From Roseivivax sp. THAF197b (GTDB lineage: Bacteria > Pseudomonadota > Alphaproteobacteria > Rhodobacterales > Rhodobacteraceae), in the NCBI RefSeq assembly GCF_009363255.1, contig NZ_CP045318.1, positions 2,841,501-2,905,500 of the forward strand: a stretch of 64,000 bases of DNA, written 5' to 3'. The notes under the pieces were generated by a model. It worked only from the letters and a program-made list of their open reading frames with translations. It was not told the origin of the DNA and made no database searches. Every line of letters begins with the position of its first letter. Within the stretch, counting starts at the first letter, position 1. Below, in pieces: positions 49,584 through 58,946 of this stretch. Made by a program: the position numbers and the translations under genes.

Positions 49584-50822
49584 ATGACCATCCTGAGATC
49601 TCTCCTTCTGACGCTGGCACTTCTGAGCGTCGGGCTGCCACAGGCCGCGGACGCGCAATCGGTCGATCCCGAAGTGCTGCAATCCGAGCCCGATCAGGCC
49701 ACCACCACCCTTGAAGACATCCTGCGCCGCCAGGAAGGCCTCAGCTCCGACGACACCGAGGCCCGCCGCGAGATCGTGGGCTCCGGCATCGAGCCCGCGC
49801 AGAACACCGACACCACGCTCGGCACGCTGGGCGGATCGTCGGATTCGGATCTCTGGCGCGCCTTCCGCTTCGACGAGCGGGACATCACCACCCAGGCCCG
49901 CGGCCCGGCCACCAATGTGATCATGCAGGGCGGCGGCCAATGGTGGCTCGATCTGCGCCAGGGTCCGGTCATGACCTATGGCGGCTACCTGCTGCTCGGC
50001 ACGATCGGCCTTCTGGCGCTGTTCTACCTGCTGAAGGGGCGGATCCGCATTGACGGCGACAAGACCGGCCGCACCATCACGCGCTTCACCGGGATCGAGC
50101 GTTTCGGCCATTGGCTTCTTGCAGGCTCCTTCATCATCCTCGCGCTGACGGGCATCCTGTCGCTGATGGGCCGGACCTTCCTGATCCCGCTCTTGGGCCA
50201 CGAAGCCTTCGCGACCATGGCGCAGGTCTCCAAGTGGCTGCACAACAACGTCTCCTGGGCGTTCATGATTGCCCTCGTCCTCGTCTTCGTGATGTGGGTC
50301 GTGCACAACATCCCCGACCGCACGGACATCAACTGGATCCTCAAGGGCGGCGGCCTGCTGATCAAGGGCCACCCGCCCGCGAAGAAGTTCAACGCCGGTC
50401 AGAAGATGATCTTCTGGGTCGTGATCCTGTTCGGTGCCTCCGTGTCGGCATCGGGCCTGGCGCTGCTGTTCCCGTTCCAGATCACCCTGTTCGAGCCGAC
50501 CTTCGCGCTTCTGAATTCCTGGGGCGTGCCCTCGATGATCGGGATGGAGGCCTTCCCGACCGGCATGGAACCGCAGGAAGAGATGCAGTACGCGCAGCTC
50601 TGGCACGCGATCATCTCCTTCGTGATGATGGCCGTGATCCTCGCCCACATCTATATCGGCTCCGTCGGCATGGAGGGCGCGTTCGACGCCATGGGCAACG
50701 GCGAGGTCGAGGAACAATGGGCCAAGGAGCACCATTCGATCTGGGCCGAGGAAGAGATCGCCAAGCGCAACGTCTCGCCCAAGACCTCCGGCTCCGGCAC
50801 ATCGGCCACGCCTGCGGAGTAA
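49584..50822 (+). CDS. Formate dehydrogenase cytochrome b556 (gamma) subunit
   Basis: A 412-residue membrane protein: signal peptide about 1-24, an N-terminal periplasmic part to about residue 125, then four to five hydrophobic segments (about 132-150, 175-198, 220-240, 276-298, 345-365). Histidines in ERFGHWLLAG, WLHNNVSW, MWVVHN and LWHAIIS and AHIYIG are the haem b ligands. It passes electrons to quinone. The C-terminal charged tail is typical. Confidence 0.92.
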   Translation: MTILRSLLLTLALLSVGLPQAADAQSVDPEVLQSEPDQATTTLEDILRRQEGLSSDDTEARREIVGSGIEPAQNTDTTLGTLGGSSDSDLWRAFRFDERDITTQARGPATNVIMQGGGQWWLDLRQGPVMTYGGYLLLGTIGLLALFYLLKGRIRIDGDKTGRTITRFTGIERFGHWLLAGSFIILALTGILSLMGRTFLIPLLGHEAFATMAQVSKWLHNNVSWAFMIALVLVFVMWVVHNIPDRTDINWILKGGGLLIKGHPPAKKFNAGQKMIFWVVILFGASVSASGLALLFPFQITLFEPTFALLNSWGVPSMIGMEAFPTGMEPQEEMQYAQLWHAIISFVMMAVILAHIYIGSVGMEGAFDAMGNGEVEEQWAKEHHSIWAEEEIAKRNVSPKTSGSGTSATPAE

Positions 50823-50829
50823 GACGAGG

Positions 50830-52128
50830 ATGCGTCTGCCCGCGCTCCTGACCTGTCTGGCCGTCGCCGCGCAATCGGCGGCGGCTCAGGACTATTACAC
50901 CCTCGATGGCCATGGCGGGCCGGTGATGGATGTCACCGTCGGCCCGGATGGCACGGTCGCCACGGCGAGCTTCGACAATGCCGTGGGCCTCTGGTCCGAC
51001 CGGGCACCGCGCTGGCTCGATGGCCATGAGGCGGCGGTGAACACCGTGCTGTTCCTGTCCGAGACCGAGGCGGTCTCCGGCGCGGATGATTTCGACCTGA
51101 TCCGCTGGGATCTCGCCACGGGGGCGGCCACTCGCCTGCCCGGCCATCAGGGCAAGGTCATGGCGCTCGATGCAGCGGGGAGCCACATCGCCTCAGCGAG
51201 CTGGGACGGCACGATCGGGCTCTGGCCCCTAGCGGGCAATAAGCCGCGCTTTCTGGATGGCCATGACGGGCCGGTCAACGACGTGGCCTTCATCGCGAAT
51301 GGCGCGCGGCTCTACTCCGCCTCTGCCGACGGCACGCTTTGCCTTTGGGATGCCGCCACCGGCGAATTGATCGAGGTGGTCGTGGAGCATGGCTTCGGGC
51401 TGAACGAGATCGTCCTTGACGAGGCCGCAGGCTGGCTGGCCTACGGGGCGGTCGACGGTGTCACCCGCGTGATCGACTTGAAGACCGGCGAGAGCCTCGC
51501 CGATCTGACCCTCGACCGTCGCCCGATCCTGGCCCTCACCCGCTCCGCCGATGGCAGCCAGATCGCGATTGGCGATGGCGAGGGATACATCTCCGTCATC
51601 GCCACGGATGGATGGCGCATCACGCAGGATTTCCGCGCCACGACGCGCGGCCCCATCTGGGCGCTGGCCTTCTCACCCTCGGGAGAGAACGTGCACGCCG
51701 CCGGGCTCGATACCCGCGTGCATTCCTGGCCCGTGGCCCGTCTCGGGGAAGACGGGCAGATGCAGACCGAGGACAGCGCCTTTCTGGCCGATCCCGCGTC
51801 GATGCCCAACGGCGAGCGGCAGTTCAAACGCAAATGCTCCATCTGCCATACGCTGACACCCGGCTCCGCCCGCCGCGCGGGCCCGTCGCTTTACGGGTTG
51901 TTCGGACGCCGCGCAGGCATGGTCGCCGATTACAGCTATTCCGACGCGCTCGACGGGCGCGATCTGGTCTGGACCGAAGAGACGGTCGATGCCCTCTTCG
52001 ATATCGGTCCGGAACATTATATCCCCGGCACCAAGATGCCGATGCAACGCATCACCGGCCCGGATGACCGGGCTGATCTGATCGCCTATCTGCGCCGCGA
52101 GACGGCGCCAAAGGAGACACTGGAATGA
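50830..52128 (+). CDS. WD40 propeller fused to a c-type cytochrome
   Basis: A 432-residue exported protein: signal peptide 1-19, then WD40-like repeats from about 27 to 302 (LDGHGGPVMDV, LDGHEAAVNTV, LPGHQGKVMAL, LDGHDGPVNDV and two diverged ones), then a cytochrome c domain with CSICH (336-340) and axial methionine near TKMPMQ (402-407). The propeller probably docks it on the dehydrogenase or a partner. It lies 7 bases after the cytochrome b gene and overlaps the next ORF. Confidence 0.85.
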   Translation: MRLPALLTCLAVAAQSAAAQDYYTLDGHGGPVMDVTVGPDGTVATASFDNAVGLWSDRAPRWLDGHEAAVNTVLFLSETEAVSGADDFDLIRWDLATGAATRLPGHQGKVMALDAAGSHIASASWDGTIGLWPLAGNKPRFLDGHDGPVNDVAFIANGARLYSASADGTLCLWDAATGELIEVVVEHGFGLNEIVLDEAAGWLAYGAVDGVTRVIDLKTGESLADLTLDRRPILALTRSADGSQIAIGDGEGYISVIATDGWRITQDFRATTRGPIWALAFSPSGENVHAAGLDTRVHSWPVARLGEDGQMQTEDSAFLADPASMPNGERQFKRKCSICHTLTPGSARRAGPSLYGLFGRRAGMVADYSYSDALDGRDLVWTEETVDALFDIGPEHYIPGTKMPMQRITGPDDRADLIAYLRRETAPKETLE

Positions 52129-52292
52129 AAGCCATGTTCATCGGATTCGCCGCAATTGCCGTTATTGCCGTCGGCGCCTGGTATGGCCTCAATGTCTGGG
52201 GCTTCTCCGCCGCGGACACGACCGCGAGCCCCTCGGCAGTGCGCGTGGGCGATGCGGGGCCAAGCAACCCCGCGGTCCGCCCGCCCGAGTGA
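52125..52292 (+). CDS. 55-residue single-helix protein, last gene of the locus
   Basis: A 55-residue protein, MKAMFIGFAAIAVIAVGAWY, with one transmembrane helix (about 4-24) and a short periplasmic tail. Its ATG overlaps the stop of the WD40-cytochrome gene (ATGA). That coupling and its hydrophobic helix suggest a small subunit of the complex. Unnamed. Confidence 0.65.
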   Translation: MKAMFIGFAAIAVIAVGAWYGLNVWGFSAADTTASPSAVRVGDAGPSNPAVRPPE

Positions 52293-52311
52293 TCGCCCCC
52301 GCCGCCGCGTC

Positions 52312-53568
52312 CTATTCGGGATCGCGCGTGAGCGGCGCATCGTCGTCTCCGGCCAGAACCGCCGTTTCAGGCGTCGTGGCGCGGGTGGAGGGCGCGGCCC
52401 GGAACGCGGTCTTGTCCTCGGGGGCGACAGCCGCGCGGGTCCGGATCCGCAACAGCGCGAACAGGATCAGCAGCACATGCGCCGAGCCGGTCACCCAAAA
52501 TAGGGAGGCCGTTCCGATCCCGGTCATCGCAAAGCCCGCCACGGTCGGCCCGACGATGGAGCCCACGCCGAAGACCAGTAAAAGCCCGCCCGAGACCTGC
52601 AGCGACGTGCCGGGCGGAGCGTGGTCATTCGCATGCGCCACAATGAGCGGATACATCGCGTAGACCGACGCGCCGAAGACGGCAGAGACGGCGAGCACCG
52701 GCCAGACCGCCTCGAGCCCCGCGAATATGAACGTGGCATCCGCGCATAGCCCCAGAAGCCCCACGCCCACCAGCACGACCCGGCGGTCGAGCTTGTCTGA
52801 AAGCGCCCCCACCGGCACCTGCGCCAGCGCGCCGGCCAGCACCGGCACGGAGGCAAACAGCGCCACATCCGACAAGCTCAGCCCGATCCGCGCGGCATAG
52901 ACCGCCGAAAGCGCGCCGAAGGCCGCATTCGACACGCCCACCATCAGCACCGAAAAGACCGCGATGGGCGAGTTGAGCCACAACCCCTTGAGATCGAGCC
53001 GGACGCTGACCAGCGCCGTGGGCGTCGTCGTGGCCGAAACCGCGGTCGGCAGAAGCGCCAGGCAATAGACCATGGCGGCCAGCACGAAGAACAGATAGCC
53101 CGCCGGATCCCCCAGCGTGATGATCAATTGACCCGCCGTCGTCGCGCCGAGATTGACCATCGTGTAGACCCCGAAGATCCGCCCGCGCGAGGCATTGTCC
53201 GCCTTGTCGTTGAGCCAGCTTTCCACGACCATCGCCGCACCCGCGAAGCAGAACCCGGCAAGACCGCGCAGCGGAATCCAGACCCAGGGCGTCAGGAACA
53301 GCAGCGATGCGAGGACGGTGATCGCGGCAATCGCGCACATCGCGCCGAACGACCGCACATGCCCCACCCGCTTCACCAGCCACGGCGTGAAGAGACAGCC
53401 CAGCACATAGCCCAACGCCCATCCCGTGCCGAGAAGGCCGAGCGAGGCCGCGGTGAACCCCTCGATCTCGCCGCGGATGGGAAGGATCAGGCCATTCAGC
53501 CCGCCCGCGAACAACAAAAGCGCGGAGCCGAGCAGCAGGGCTCCGAGAGGGAAGAGGTTCCGGATCAT
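52312..53568 (-). CDS. MFS transporter
   Basis: A 418-residue permease with 12 hydrophobic segments. It has the loop 2-3 motif like GWALGYVLGCLFTPWLVKRVGH and WLNDKADNASRGRIFG, as in the YcaD-like group. The substrate is unknown. ATG at 53568 gives MIRNLFPLGALLLG; the upstream part has no signal-like content. It converges with the formate dehydrogenase locus (19-base gap). Confidence 0.85.
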   Translation of the reverse strand: MIRNLFPLGALLLGSALLLFAGGLNGLILPIRGEIEGFTAASLGLLGTGWALGYVLGCLFTPWLVKRVGHVRSFGAMCAIAAITVLASLLFLTPWVWIPLRGLAGFCFAGAAMVVESWLNDKADNASRGRIFGVYTMVNLGATTAGQLIITLGDPAGYLFFVLAAMVYCLALLPTAVSATTTPTALVSVRLDLKGLWLNSPIAVFSVLMVGVSNAAFGALSAVYAARIGLSLSDVALFASVPVLAGALAQVPVGALSDKLDRRVVLVGVGLLGLCADATFIFAGLEAVWPVLAVSAVFGASVYAMYPLIVAHANDHAPPGTSLQVSGGLLLVFGVGSIVGPTVAGFAMTGIGTASLFWVTGSAHVLLILFALLRIRTRAAVAPEDKTAFRAAPSTRATTPETAVLAGDDDAPLTRDPE

Positions 53569-54007
53569 ACAGCCACGTTCTTGCCTTGGAGACTCGGCCC
53601 CGACGCTAACGGGGCCCGTGCGATCTGGCAATCGCGCCACGGAAGCCGGGGCGGGAAAGCGGGGATACCTGCGCGGATCACGTGGCCCGGACGGGTTTTG
53701 AGAGTTAAATGCTGGCGATCCCTGAAGGTCGGCGCGTTCATAGTTGAATCAGTCACTTACGCTGTAAAACAGCCTGAATGACCCCATTGATTTTCAACGG
53801 TTTTTTCTGAGTTTTGTAAAACCGTCGCTCAGGATATGGCTTTCATGTCTCACAGGTAATTTTCCTGGCACACTTGGACGGAGTGGTGCGGCAAACGCTG
53901 AGGACTCTGTGTAAGAGCTTACGGATCCGCGTGCCTCGTTCCGGTTGGAACTTGATCATGCATCAATCAGCAGAAACCCATCTGCCAAGACCGTCTTTGG
54001 GGCCAGC
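53569..54007. other. Gap at the left edge of the AT-richer island
   Basis: 439 bases where base composition drops. It contains a palindrome at 53797-53825 (8-bp arms, 13-base loop). No recombinase gene or clear attachment repeat is visible. The next gene's promoter is not clear. Confidence 0.45.
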
Positions 54008-54670
54008 ATGTTTGTCGACCAGTTTGAAGATGACGACGTCATATACTTCGATGCCAATGACGGCCTCACCATAAACACAGACTTGAACAGGCTTCTTATC
54101 TTTCGGAACACCGCGAGAGGTTGGATAGTCAAAGAGTTCAGCTCGTCAAACGTACTCGACCTATACGAAGAGGAGGTCGTTTCCGGCGCCGATCAGGCAA
54201 CTCACGGCTGGGCGACCAAGGCACACGCCGTCGGTGCAGGGATGGGTGCGCCGATCATCACCTCGAGGCAGATGGAGGCATCTCGGAACCTGACTGGCGT
54301 TAGGATCAAGCTCCGGTCAACCGATTTGCCGAATATCTTCATCCACGTAAGCAATCCGTGGGAGCGCAAGGCTTTCGTAGACGCCATGCGACAGGCTTTA
54401 CGAGGTGGACGTATCTATGAATTTTACGGCGATGTGCCTGACCATGTAAGGCAAGTTTTCCAGCGGCCTGCGGTCACAAGAACGGCGAAAACTCCCCGAA
54501 AGACAGCGGTGGCAACCGATGGTCAGAATGGAGCTGAGGAAAACTGCCTTCAACACCGACGAGATCGCCAAGACTTGGCTGAACGCGAGCCGACGAACAA
54601 ATCTCAAAATTGGTCGGTTGCGCTCCTCACCGTTTTTGTCGGAATGACCATAGTCGTAGCCATCGCCTAG
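54008..54670 (+). CDS. Island protein with C-terminal anchor, unknown
   Basis: A 220-residue protein: a soluble domain (FEDDDVIYFDANDGLTINTD ... IFIHVSNPWERKAFVDAMRQ, about 1-140), a charged linker, then a C-terminal hydrophobic helix (about 199-219). The layout resembles DUF4755-type proteins, which is a hedged likeness only. ATG at 54008 is assumed; a TTG at 53945 could add 21 residues. Codon use is unlike the core genes. Confidence 0.55.
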   Translation: MFVDQFEDDDVIYFDANDGLTINTDLNRLLIFRNTARGWIVKEFSSSNVLDLYEEEVVSGADQATHGWATKAHAVGAGMGAPIITSRQMEASRNLTGVRIKLRSTDLPNIFIHVSNPWERKAFVDAMRQALRGGRIYEFYGDVPDHVRQVFQRPAVTRTAKTPRKTAVATDGQNGAEENCLQHRRDRQDLAEREPTNKSQNWSVALLTVFVGMTIVVAIA

Positions 54671-54891
54671 GGCTTCGACAGACGAAGGACGATCACCTCA
54701 GCGATATTATGATCTGTCTGGCCTTTTGAGCCCAGAGGGTTCAAAGAGCAGATGTGGGCGCCTTTGGGTGTCGTGGACACCATTGCTTGTGGGAGAAGCG
54801 CAACACAACTGTTCGTCGCGGCTTCGGTTAGTGTTACAGATTGGCTCCACAAACTACGGTCTGGTGCGACATCAGCCACCGAGGAGGCATA

Positions 54892-56484
54892 ATGAACGAT
54901 ATATCCCCGATCGGGCCTACACCTTCGGCAGGCGATAGTCGGATTGACGAAGGTCTTCGACAGCTCTTTCTTCTGGCGCTCGATGGTGAAATTGCATTTG
55001 AGGAAAAGGCCCAACGTCTTCTGGGTATTGGCTGCGAAGCTCTTAACCTCTCGCTGGCAATCATAAGTGTGGTCACAGACGGCCGGTACGTTGTTCGCTT
55101 CAGTCATGCGCTTGAGGACGCTCCTGCGCCAGGGACAGCATTTGACCTGTCGGGCACTTATTGCGCCCACACGCTTCAGGCGGACGATGTGACCGCCTTC
55201 CACCACGTTGCCGAGTCCGAGATCCGAACCCATCCGTGCTATAGGGATTTTGGCCTTGAGAGTTACATCGGGGTTCCCTTGCGGGTGAACGGGCAGGTAC
55301 ACGGCACTCTCAACTTCTCGAGCCCGAAGGCCTTAAACCGGCCCTTCAATGACAAAGAGTACCAGTTAATACGTCACTTCGGCCAATGGATCTCCAAAGA
55401 GTGGGAACATGCCAAATCGAAACGTGAGCTCGACCAACAAACGACGCTTCTGCAAGCCATCCTCACTTCGATGCCGGACGCCGTTGTCTTCGCGAGCCCT
55501 GAACGCGAAATCATCTCCGTGAACCCTGCTGCCGAGGCAATGTTCGGCTATCCCGTCTCCGACTTGATCGGGCGTCAAACCTCAGCGCTTTACTCGAGCT
55601 TAGCAGCCTACCAGGAAGCCGGAGAAAAAGCTTACAACGGTTGGAAATCCGGTAAGAACGAACCAATGCTCGTCGAGTACATGCACCAGTCCGGTCGCAT
55701 GATTGTCGGCGAAACGCACTCAATTCCGATGGACTCACGTGATGGAAGCCGGATGGGTTACCTCGCAGTCATCCGGGACGCCACTCAGCGCAGCAAGTTG
55801 GACGCGGAGCGCGACAACGCGATCTCTACGGCAAGCCATGAGCTCAAGACCCCCCTTACGTCCCTTAAGGGCGCCCTTCGCCTTCTGGACCTTTATGCCG
55901 CCGATCTGCCATCTGACGCGAAGCAGCTGCTCAAGACCGCTTCGAGGAACTCGGATCGCCTTGAGGCACTGACACGAGCGATTTTGGATGCGGGTAAATT
56001 ATCCAGCCAGCAGACCAACGTAGATCGCGAAGAGGTGAGCCTCACTTTTTTGCTCAACGTCTGCATCATCGACACGAAACAGTTTGCAGCCGACAACAAT
56101 GTCTCTGTGAGCTTTTCCAGCTCGGCTCAGAGGGACTACATCGTGCACGGCGTCGAAGCCATGCTCCTGCAGCTCGCGGTCAATTTAGCGACGAACGCTA
56201 TCAAGGCGTCGCCAAAAGGCGGTCAAGTCGAGCTCGGGCTACTGGAACGCCGCTGCGGATTTTGGGTCCGAGATCGTGGAAACGGCATCCCCGAACAGAT
56301 GAGACCGGTCCTCTACGACCGGTTCACAAAAGCAAGCGAGACCTCATACCGCTTTGGTGGCGGCACAGGCCTTGGCATGAGTATCGTCAAAGCGATCGTC
56401 GACCAGCACCACGGACATATTTCGTTCAAGAGCGAGATCGGCTCTGGGACGACATTCTACGTCGAATTGCCAGAGGCCGGGTAG
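54892..56484 (+). CDS. Orphan GAF-PAS histidine kinase
   Basis: A 530-residue sensor kinase without membrane segments: GAF domain (about 25-175), PAS (about 185-300), HisKA with phospho-acceptor H316 in STASHELKTPLTS, and HATPase (about 415-530) with NLATNAIKA, DRGNGIPEQ and GGGTGLGMSIV. It senses a cytosolic cue. ATG at 54892 follows GAGGAGG. No response regulator is next to it, so its partner lies elsewhere. It sits in the AT-richer island. Confidence 0.88.
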   Translation: MNDISPIGPTPSAGDSRIDEGLRQLFLLALDGEIAFEEKAQRLLGIGCEALNLSLAIISVVTDGRYVVRFSHALEDAPAPGTAFDLSGTYCAHTLQADDVTAFHHVAESEIRTHPCYRDFGLESYIGVPLRVNGQVHGTLNFSSPKALNRPFNDKEYQLIRHFGQWISKEWEHAKSKRELDQQTTLLQAILTSMPDAVVFASPEREIISVNPAAEAMFGYPVSDLIGRQTSALYSSLAAYQEAGEKAYNGWKSGKNEPMLVEYMHQSGRMIVGETHSIPMDSRDGSRMGYLAVIRDATQRSKLDAERDNAISTASHELKTPLTSLKGALRLLDLYAADLPSDAKQLLKTASRNSDRLEALTRAILDAGKLSSQQTNVDREEVSLTFLLNVCIIDTKQFAADNNVSVSFSSSAQRDYIVHGVEAMLLQLAVNLATNAIKASPKGGQVELGLLERRCGFWVRDRGNGIPEQMRPVLYDRFTKASETSYRFGGGTGLGMSIVKAIVDQHHGHISFKSEIGSGTTFYVELPEAG

Positions 56485-57014
56485 TCGGGCTTTTGCGAAG
56501 CACGCCCGGCGCGTGATGAGACCGAGCGCGGGCAAGCATCTTGATAATGACCGTGCGATGGGGTTCGAACCGCCGACCTCTTCGGTGTTAACGAAGCGAC
56601 CGCCAGTCAACGTACAACGATTTAGTCCAAGGCACTCTTTTTATTCATGGAAATATTCACGTCTGAGGAGCATGTATCGGTTCATGCTGGTTCAATGAAC
56701 CAGGGCGCGCTTCGTAAGCAACATCAATTCCCCTGTTGCTTCGTGCGCTGGTTGCTGTAACAACGGTTACCCCCAGATCGGCGCAACGCGACGCTCTTGA
56801 CTCAGATCTCACGCGTTTAGCGCAGGTCCGAAAAACACATTCGAAGCAAGGCAAGTGATGGCACTTTTGACGAGGTAGTGTCGACTAACAGGCGCGTTGG
56901 ATGAAAAGGTGAAGCGCGTGAGTAGACTCCCAGAAAATCTGAGCTTAGACCGGAACCCAGTGAGCATTCCATTGCGCCCAACAGAACCCTTTATCAATAA
57001 TCCAGCAGGCCTCT
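56485..57014. other. Gap between the histidine kinase and the three-gene operon
   Basis: 530 bases, AT-richer. It holds a tRNA-like scar at 56553-56600. No complete gene is convincing. The promoter of the downstream operon must lie in its right part (56850-57010), but I cannot name one. Confidence 0.5.
56553..56600 (-). pseudogene. Degraded 3' half of a tRNA-Val-like gene
   Basis: On the minus strand CGCTTCG-TTAACAC-CGAAG gives a 5-bp anticodon stem and a 7-base loop (AAC), then AGGTC and GGCGG-TTCGAAC-CCC, a T arm. Only two or three T-stem pairs hold, the acceptor half and CCA are missing, and the D arm is absent. It matches the 3' part of tRNA-Val genes and may be an attachment-site scar. 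Confidence 0.5.
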
Positions 57015-58106
57015 TTGAAGAAATTATCTAAAAAAGATCGACAGAGATCTATTCGGCTTTCCCACAAAAGACAACAAAGAAACCTGCGAAGAAAGCAGTT
57101 CCCTTACGTTTCAAATCAAGTATTCGACATTGTTTTCCCAGGAAACTTCTCCCTGACAGAAAATTATTCGGCATCTATGGAGACAATAGAGCAAATTAAG
57201 GAATTCGGGCATGCAGTAGGCGTCAAACCTCGCCGTATTCAACTGGACTTAACCGAGTGTCACTCGATTTCGATTGGGGCAATCCTGGTTATGTCATCAG
57301 AGATCAACCGCGTATTAGCAAGAAATGGCCGTATGAGAAATCGCCGTTTTGTAGCATATCGCCTTGGAGCATGGGACAGTAAGGTAACTGCTCACTTAGA
57401 TGATGTGGGATTCTTTAGCCTTCTCGGCATATCTCTAAACATCGAATGGCCATCCGACTTGTTCAATGATGGTTTTTCATTAGTTCAGCTAATACAGTGC
57501 GGACGCTTCGATACTGAAAGAGTCGCTAGGCTAACCAATGAACTGAAAGGTGTCGCGGACTTCTTTGAGCAAAGCTTTTTTGTTTATGAAGGCGTTGTTG
57601 AGGCCGTACACAATACTGTTGATCACGCCTACCCATCAGACGCTAAGTTCAAATATCCACCACTACCCGGATCTAATTGGTGGGCTACTGCCAGCTATTC
57701 CGCCAAATCTCAGCAGATTCGCGTAGTAGTATTTGATCAAGGTATTGGAATACCTGCGTCGCTTCCGCGCTGGGGGCGGTACGAGCGGGTACTGGAAAAG
57801 ATTGGTAACCTTGCTCCGGAAATTTCGCGTTTGGTCAAAGAAGACGCATACATGATCGCAGCGGCCATCGAAGTGTCGCGCACTGCTCGTGAGAGCGATC
57901 AAGGCAGAGGTCAGGGGTTGAAAGAGATCTTTTCGATCGTAGACGAGGTAGAAGGAGCGAAAGTTCGTGTATTGAGCGGCCACGGAGAAGTCTTATATGA
58001 CGCTCTGCAAGGGCTTCGAGCGCACTCGCTGGATCGGCACATTGGTGGTACACTGATCGAGTGGGACGTGCCTGCACAAGCTCGTACGCAACAGGAGGAA
58101 ACCTGA
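57015..58106 (+). CDS. STAS-like/GHKL ATPase fusion protein
   Basis: A 363-residue protein. A basic N-terminal tail is followed by an STAS-like domain (about 38-140; RIQLDLTECHSISIGAILVM has the DxxxxxxSxGA pattern). The GHKL ATPase domain is about 175-350: N-box E196/N200/H204 in GVVEAVHNTVDHAY, G1 DQGIGIP (241-247), G2 DQGRGQGL (295-302). No HisKA helix, so it acts like an anti-sigma-type kinase or ATPase rather than a histidine kinase. It starts a tight three-gene operon and its ATPase motifs are intact. No defence family can be named with certainty. Confidence 0.75.
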   Translation: MKKLSKKDRQRSIRLSHKRQQRNLRRKQFPYVSNQVFDIVFPGNFSLTENYSASMETIEQIKEFGHAVGVKPRRIQLDLTECHSISIGAILVMSSEINRVLARNGRMRNRRFVAYRLGAWDSKVTAHLDDVGFFSLLGISLNIEWPSDLFNDGFSLVQLIQCGRFDTERVARLTNELKGVADFFEQSFFVYEGVVEAVHNTVDHAYPSDAKFKYPPLPGSNWWATASYSAKSQQIRVVVFDQGIGIPASLPRWGRYERVLEKIGNLAPEISRLVKEDAYMIAAAIEVSRTARESDQGRGQGLKEIFSIVDEVEGAKVRVLSGHGEVLYDALQGLRAHSLDRHIGGTLIEWDVPAQARTQQEET

Positions 58107-58432
58107 TGGACGTAATCAGAGTCGTACAAGACTTCCATCCCCGGCCCGCGGGTCGATATCCTGCGGACGGCGAAGGAAATGGTACAACATTTCGCGAGCG
58201 TTTCTTGCTTCCGGCTCTTAGAAATAGAACACCGGTGGTTGTCGATCTCGACGGCGCTCCAGGGTACCCATCCTCCTTCCTGGAAGAAGCGTTCGGCGGT
58301 TTGGTTCGAGAGCAAGTGAAGCCGGAAGTGATTCGCGAATTCTTGAAGTTCAAGTACTCGCAGCCAGGCTTTAAACGCTACGAGCGTCGAATCTGGGAAC
58401 ATATCGACCGCGCTTCGATGGTATCGAACTGA
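58106..58432 (+). CDS. STAS-like domain protein (DUF4325 type)
   Basis: A 108-residue single-domain protein: PVVVDLDGAPGYPSSFLEEAFGGLV (about 43-67) is the DUF4325-type core, with S56/S57 at the start of the second helix where SpoIIAA-like proteins are phosphorylated. Its ATG overlaps the upstream stop as TGATG, after AGGAGGAA. A likely substrate or antagonist of the neighbouring ATPase. Confidence 0.75.
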   Translation: MDVIRVVQDFHPRPAGRYPADGEGNGTTFRERFLLPALRNRTPVVVDLDGAPGYPSSFLEEAFGGLVREQVKPEVIREFLKFKYSQPGFKRYERRIWEHIDRASMVSN

Positions 58433-58446
58433 GTAGCAACGTTATT

Positions 58447-58920
58447 TTGGACTTTTTGCGAACAGTTGCAGCTTCTGCACTAGGTTTCCTAGTCGTTCAG
58501 TTTCTAACGGCGTGGCTAAAGTCTCGCTTCAACCACGCAACTTTTCTTGAAAGTGAGCGTACCGATGATGTGACGTCCATATCAAGCACGGTAGCTGCGG
58601 CTGTAGAGGAAGCCACCGACTACTGGAGTCGAGATGCGCTTAAAGATGAGGCTGCGATTGAAGCGAGAATAGTGGCTGCGATGCCCGAAATTTCGACCTG
58701 CATTGAGGGCCTATTCCAGAATAGGATAGATCTCAGAGGTGCATGCGACTTGGAATTGGATCGTTTTGAAGATGCGCTCACAAGAGGTGATTTTGGATCC
58801 ACACTTCGTCAAGCTGAACCACAACGGCTAAGCGAAATTATTAATGCGGGCAATCGTTTGAAGCGAAAAGTTCGCACCTGCCGCCGGAAGCTCAAGCCCG
58901 TTTGGTTTTCCCGCCACTAA
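58447..58920 (+). CDS. Membrane-anchored protein of the three-gene operon
   Basis: A 157-residue protein with one N-terminal transmembrane helix (about 4-24: LRTVAASALGFLVVQFLTAW) and a charged, mainly helical cytoplasmic domain. Starts at TTG 58447, 14 bases after the STAS stop; no better start exists in frame. No family recognised. It may be the sensor or the effector of the module. Confidence 0.6.
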   Translation: MDFLRTVAASALGFLVVQFLTAWLKSRFNHATFLESERTDDVTSISSTVAAAVEEATDYWSRDALKDEAAIEARIVAAMPEISTCIEGLFQNRIDLRGACDLELDRFEDALTRGDFGSTLRQAEPQRLSEIINAGNRLKRKVRTCRRKLKPVWFSRH

Positions 58921-58946
58921 CGCAAGTCGAAAGCTCAACTTACTAG

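Noticed and set aside
46042-49641. A 1199-codon open frame antisense to the formate dehydrogenase genes
   Set aside because: It is a high-GC mirror of fdh coding sequence with no family-like content; the plus-strand genes have all catalytic motifs.
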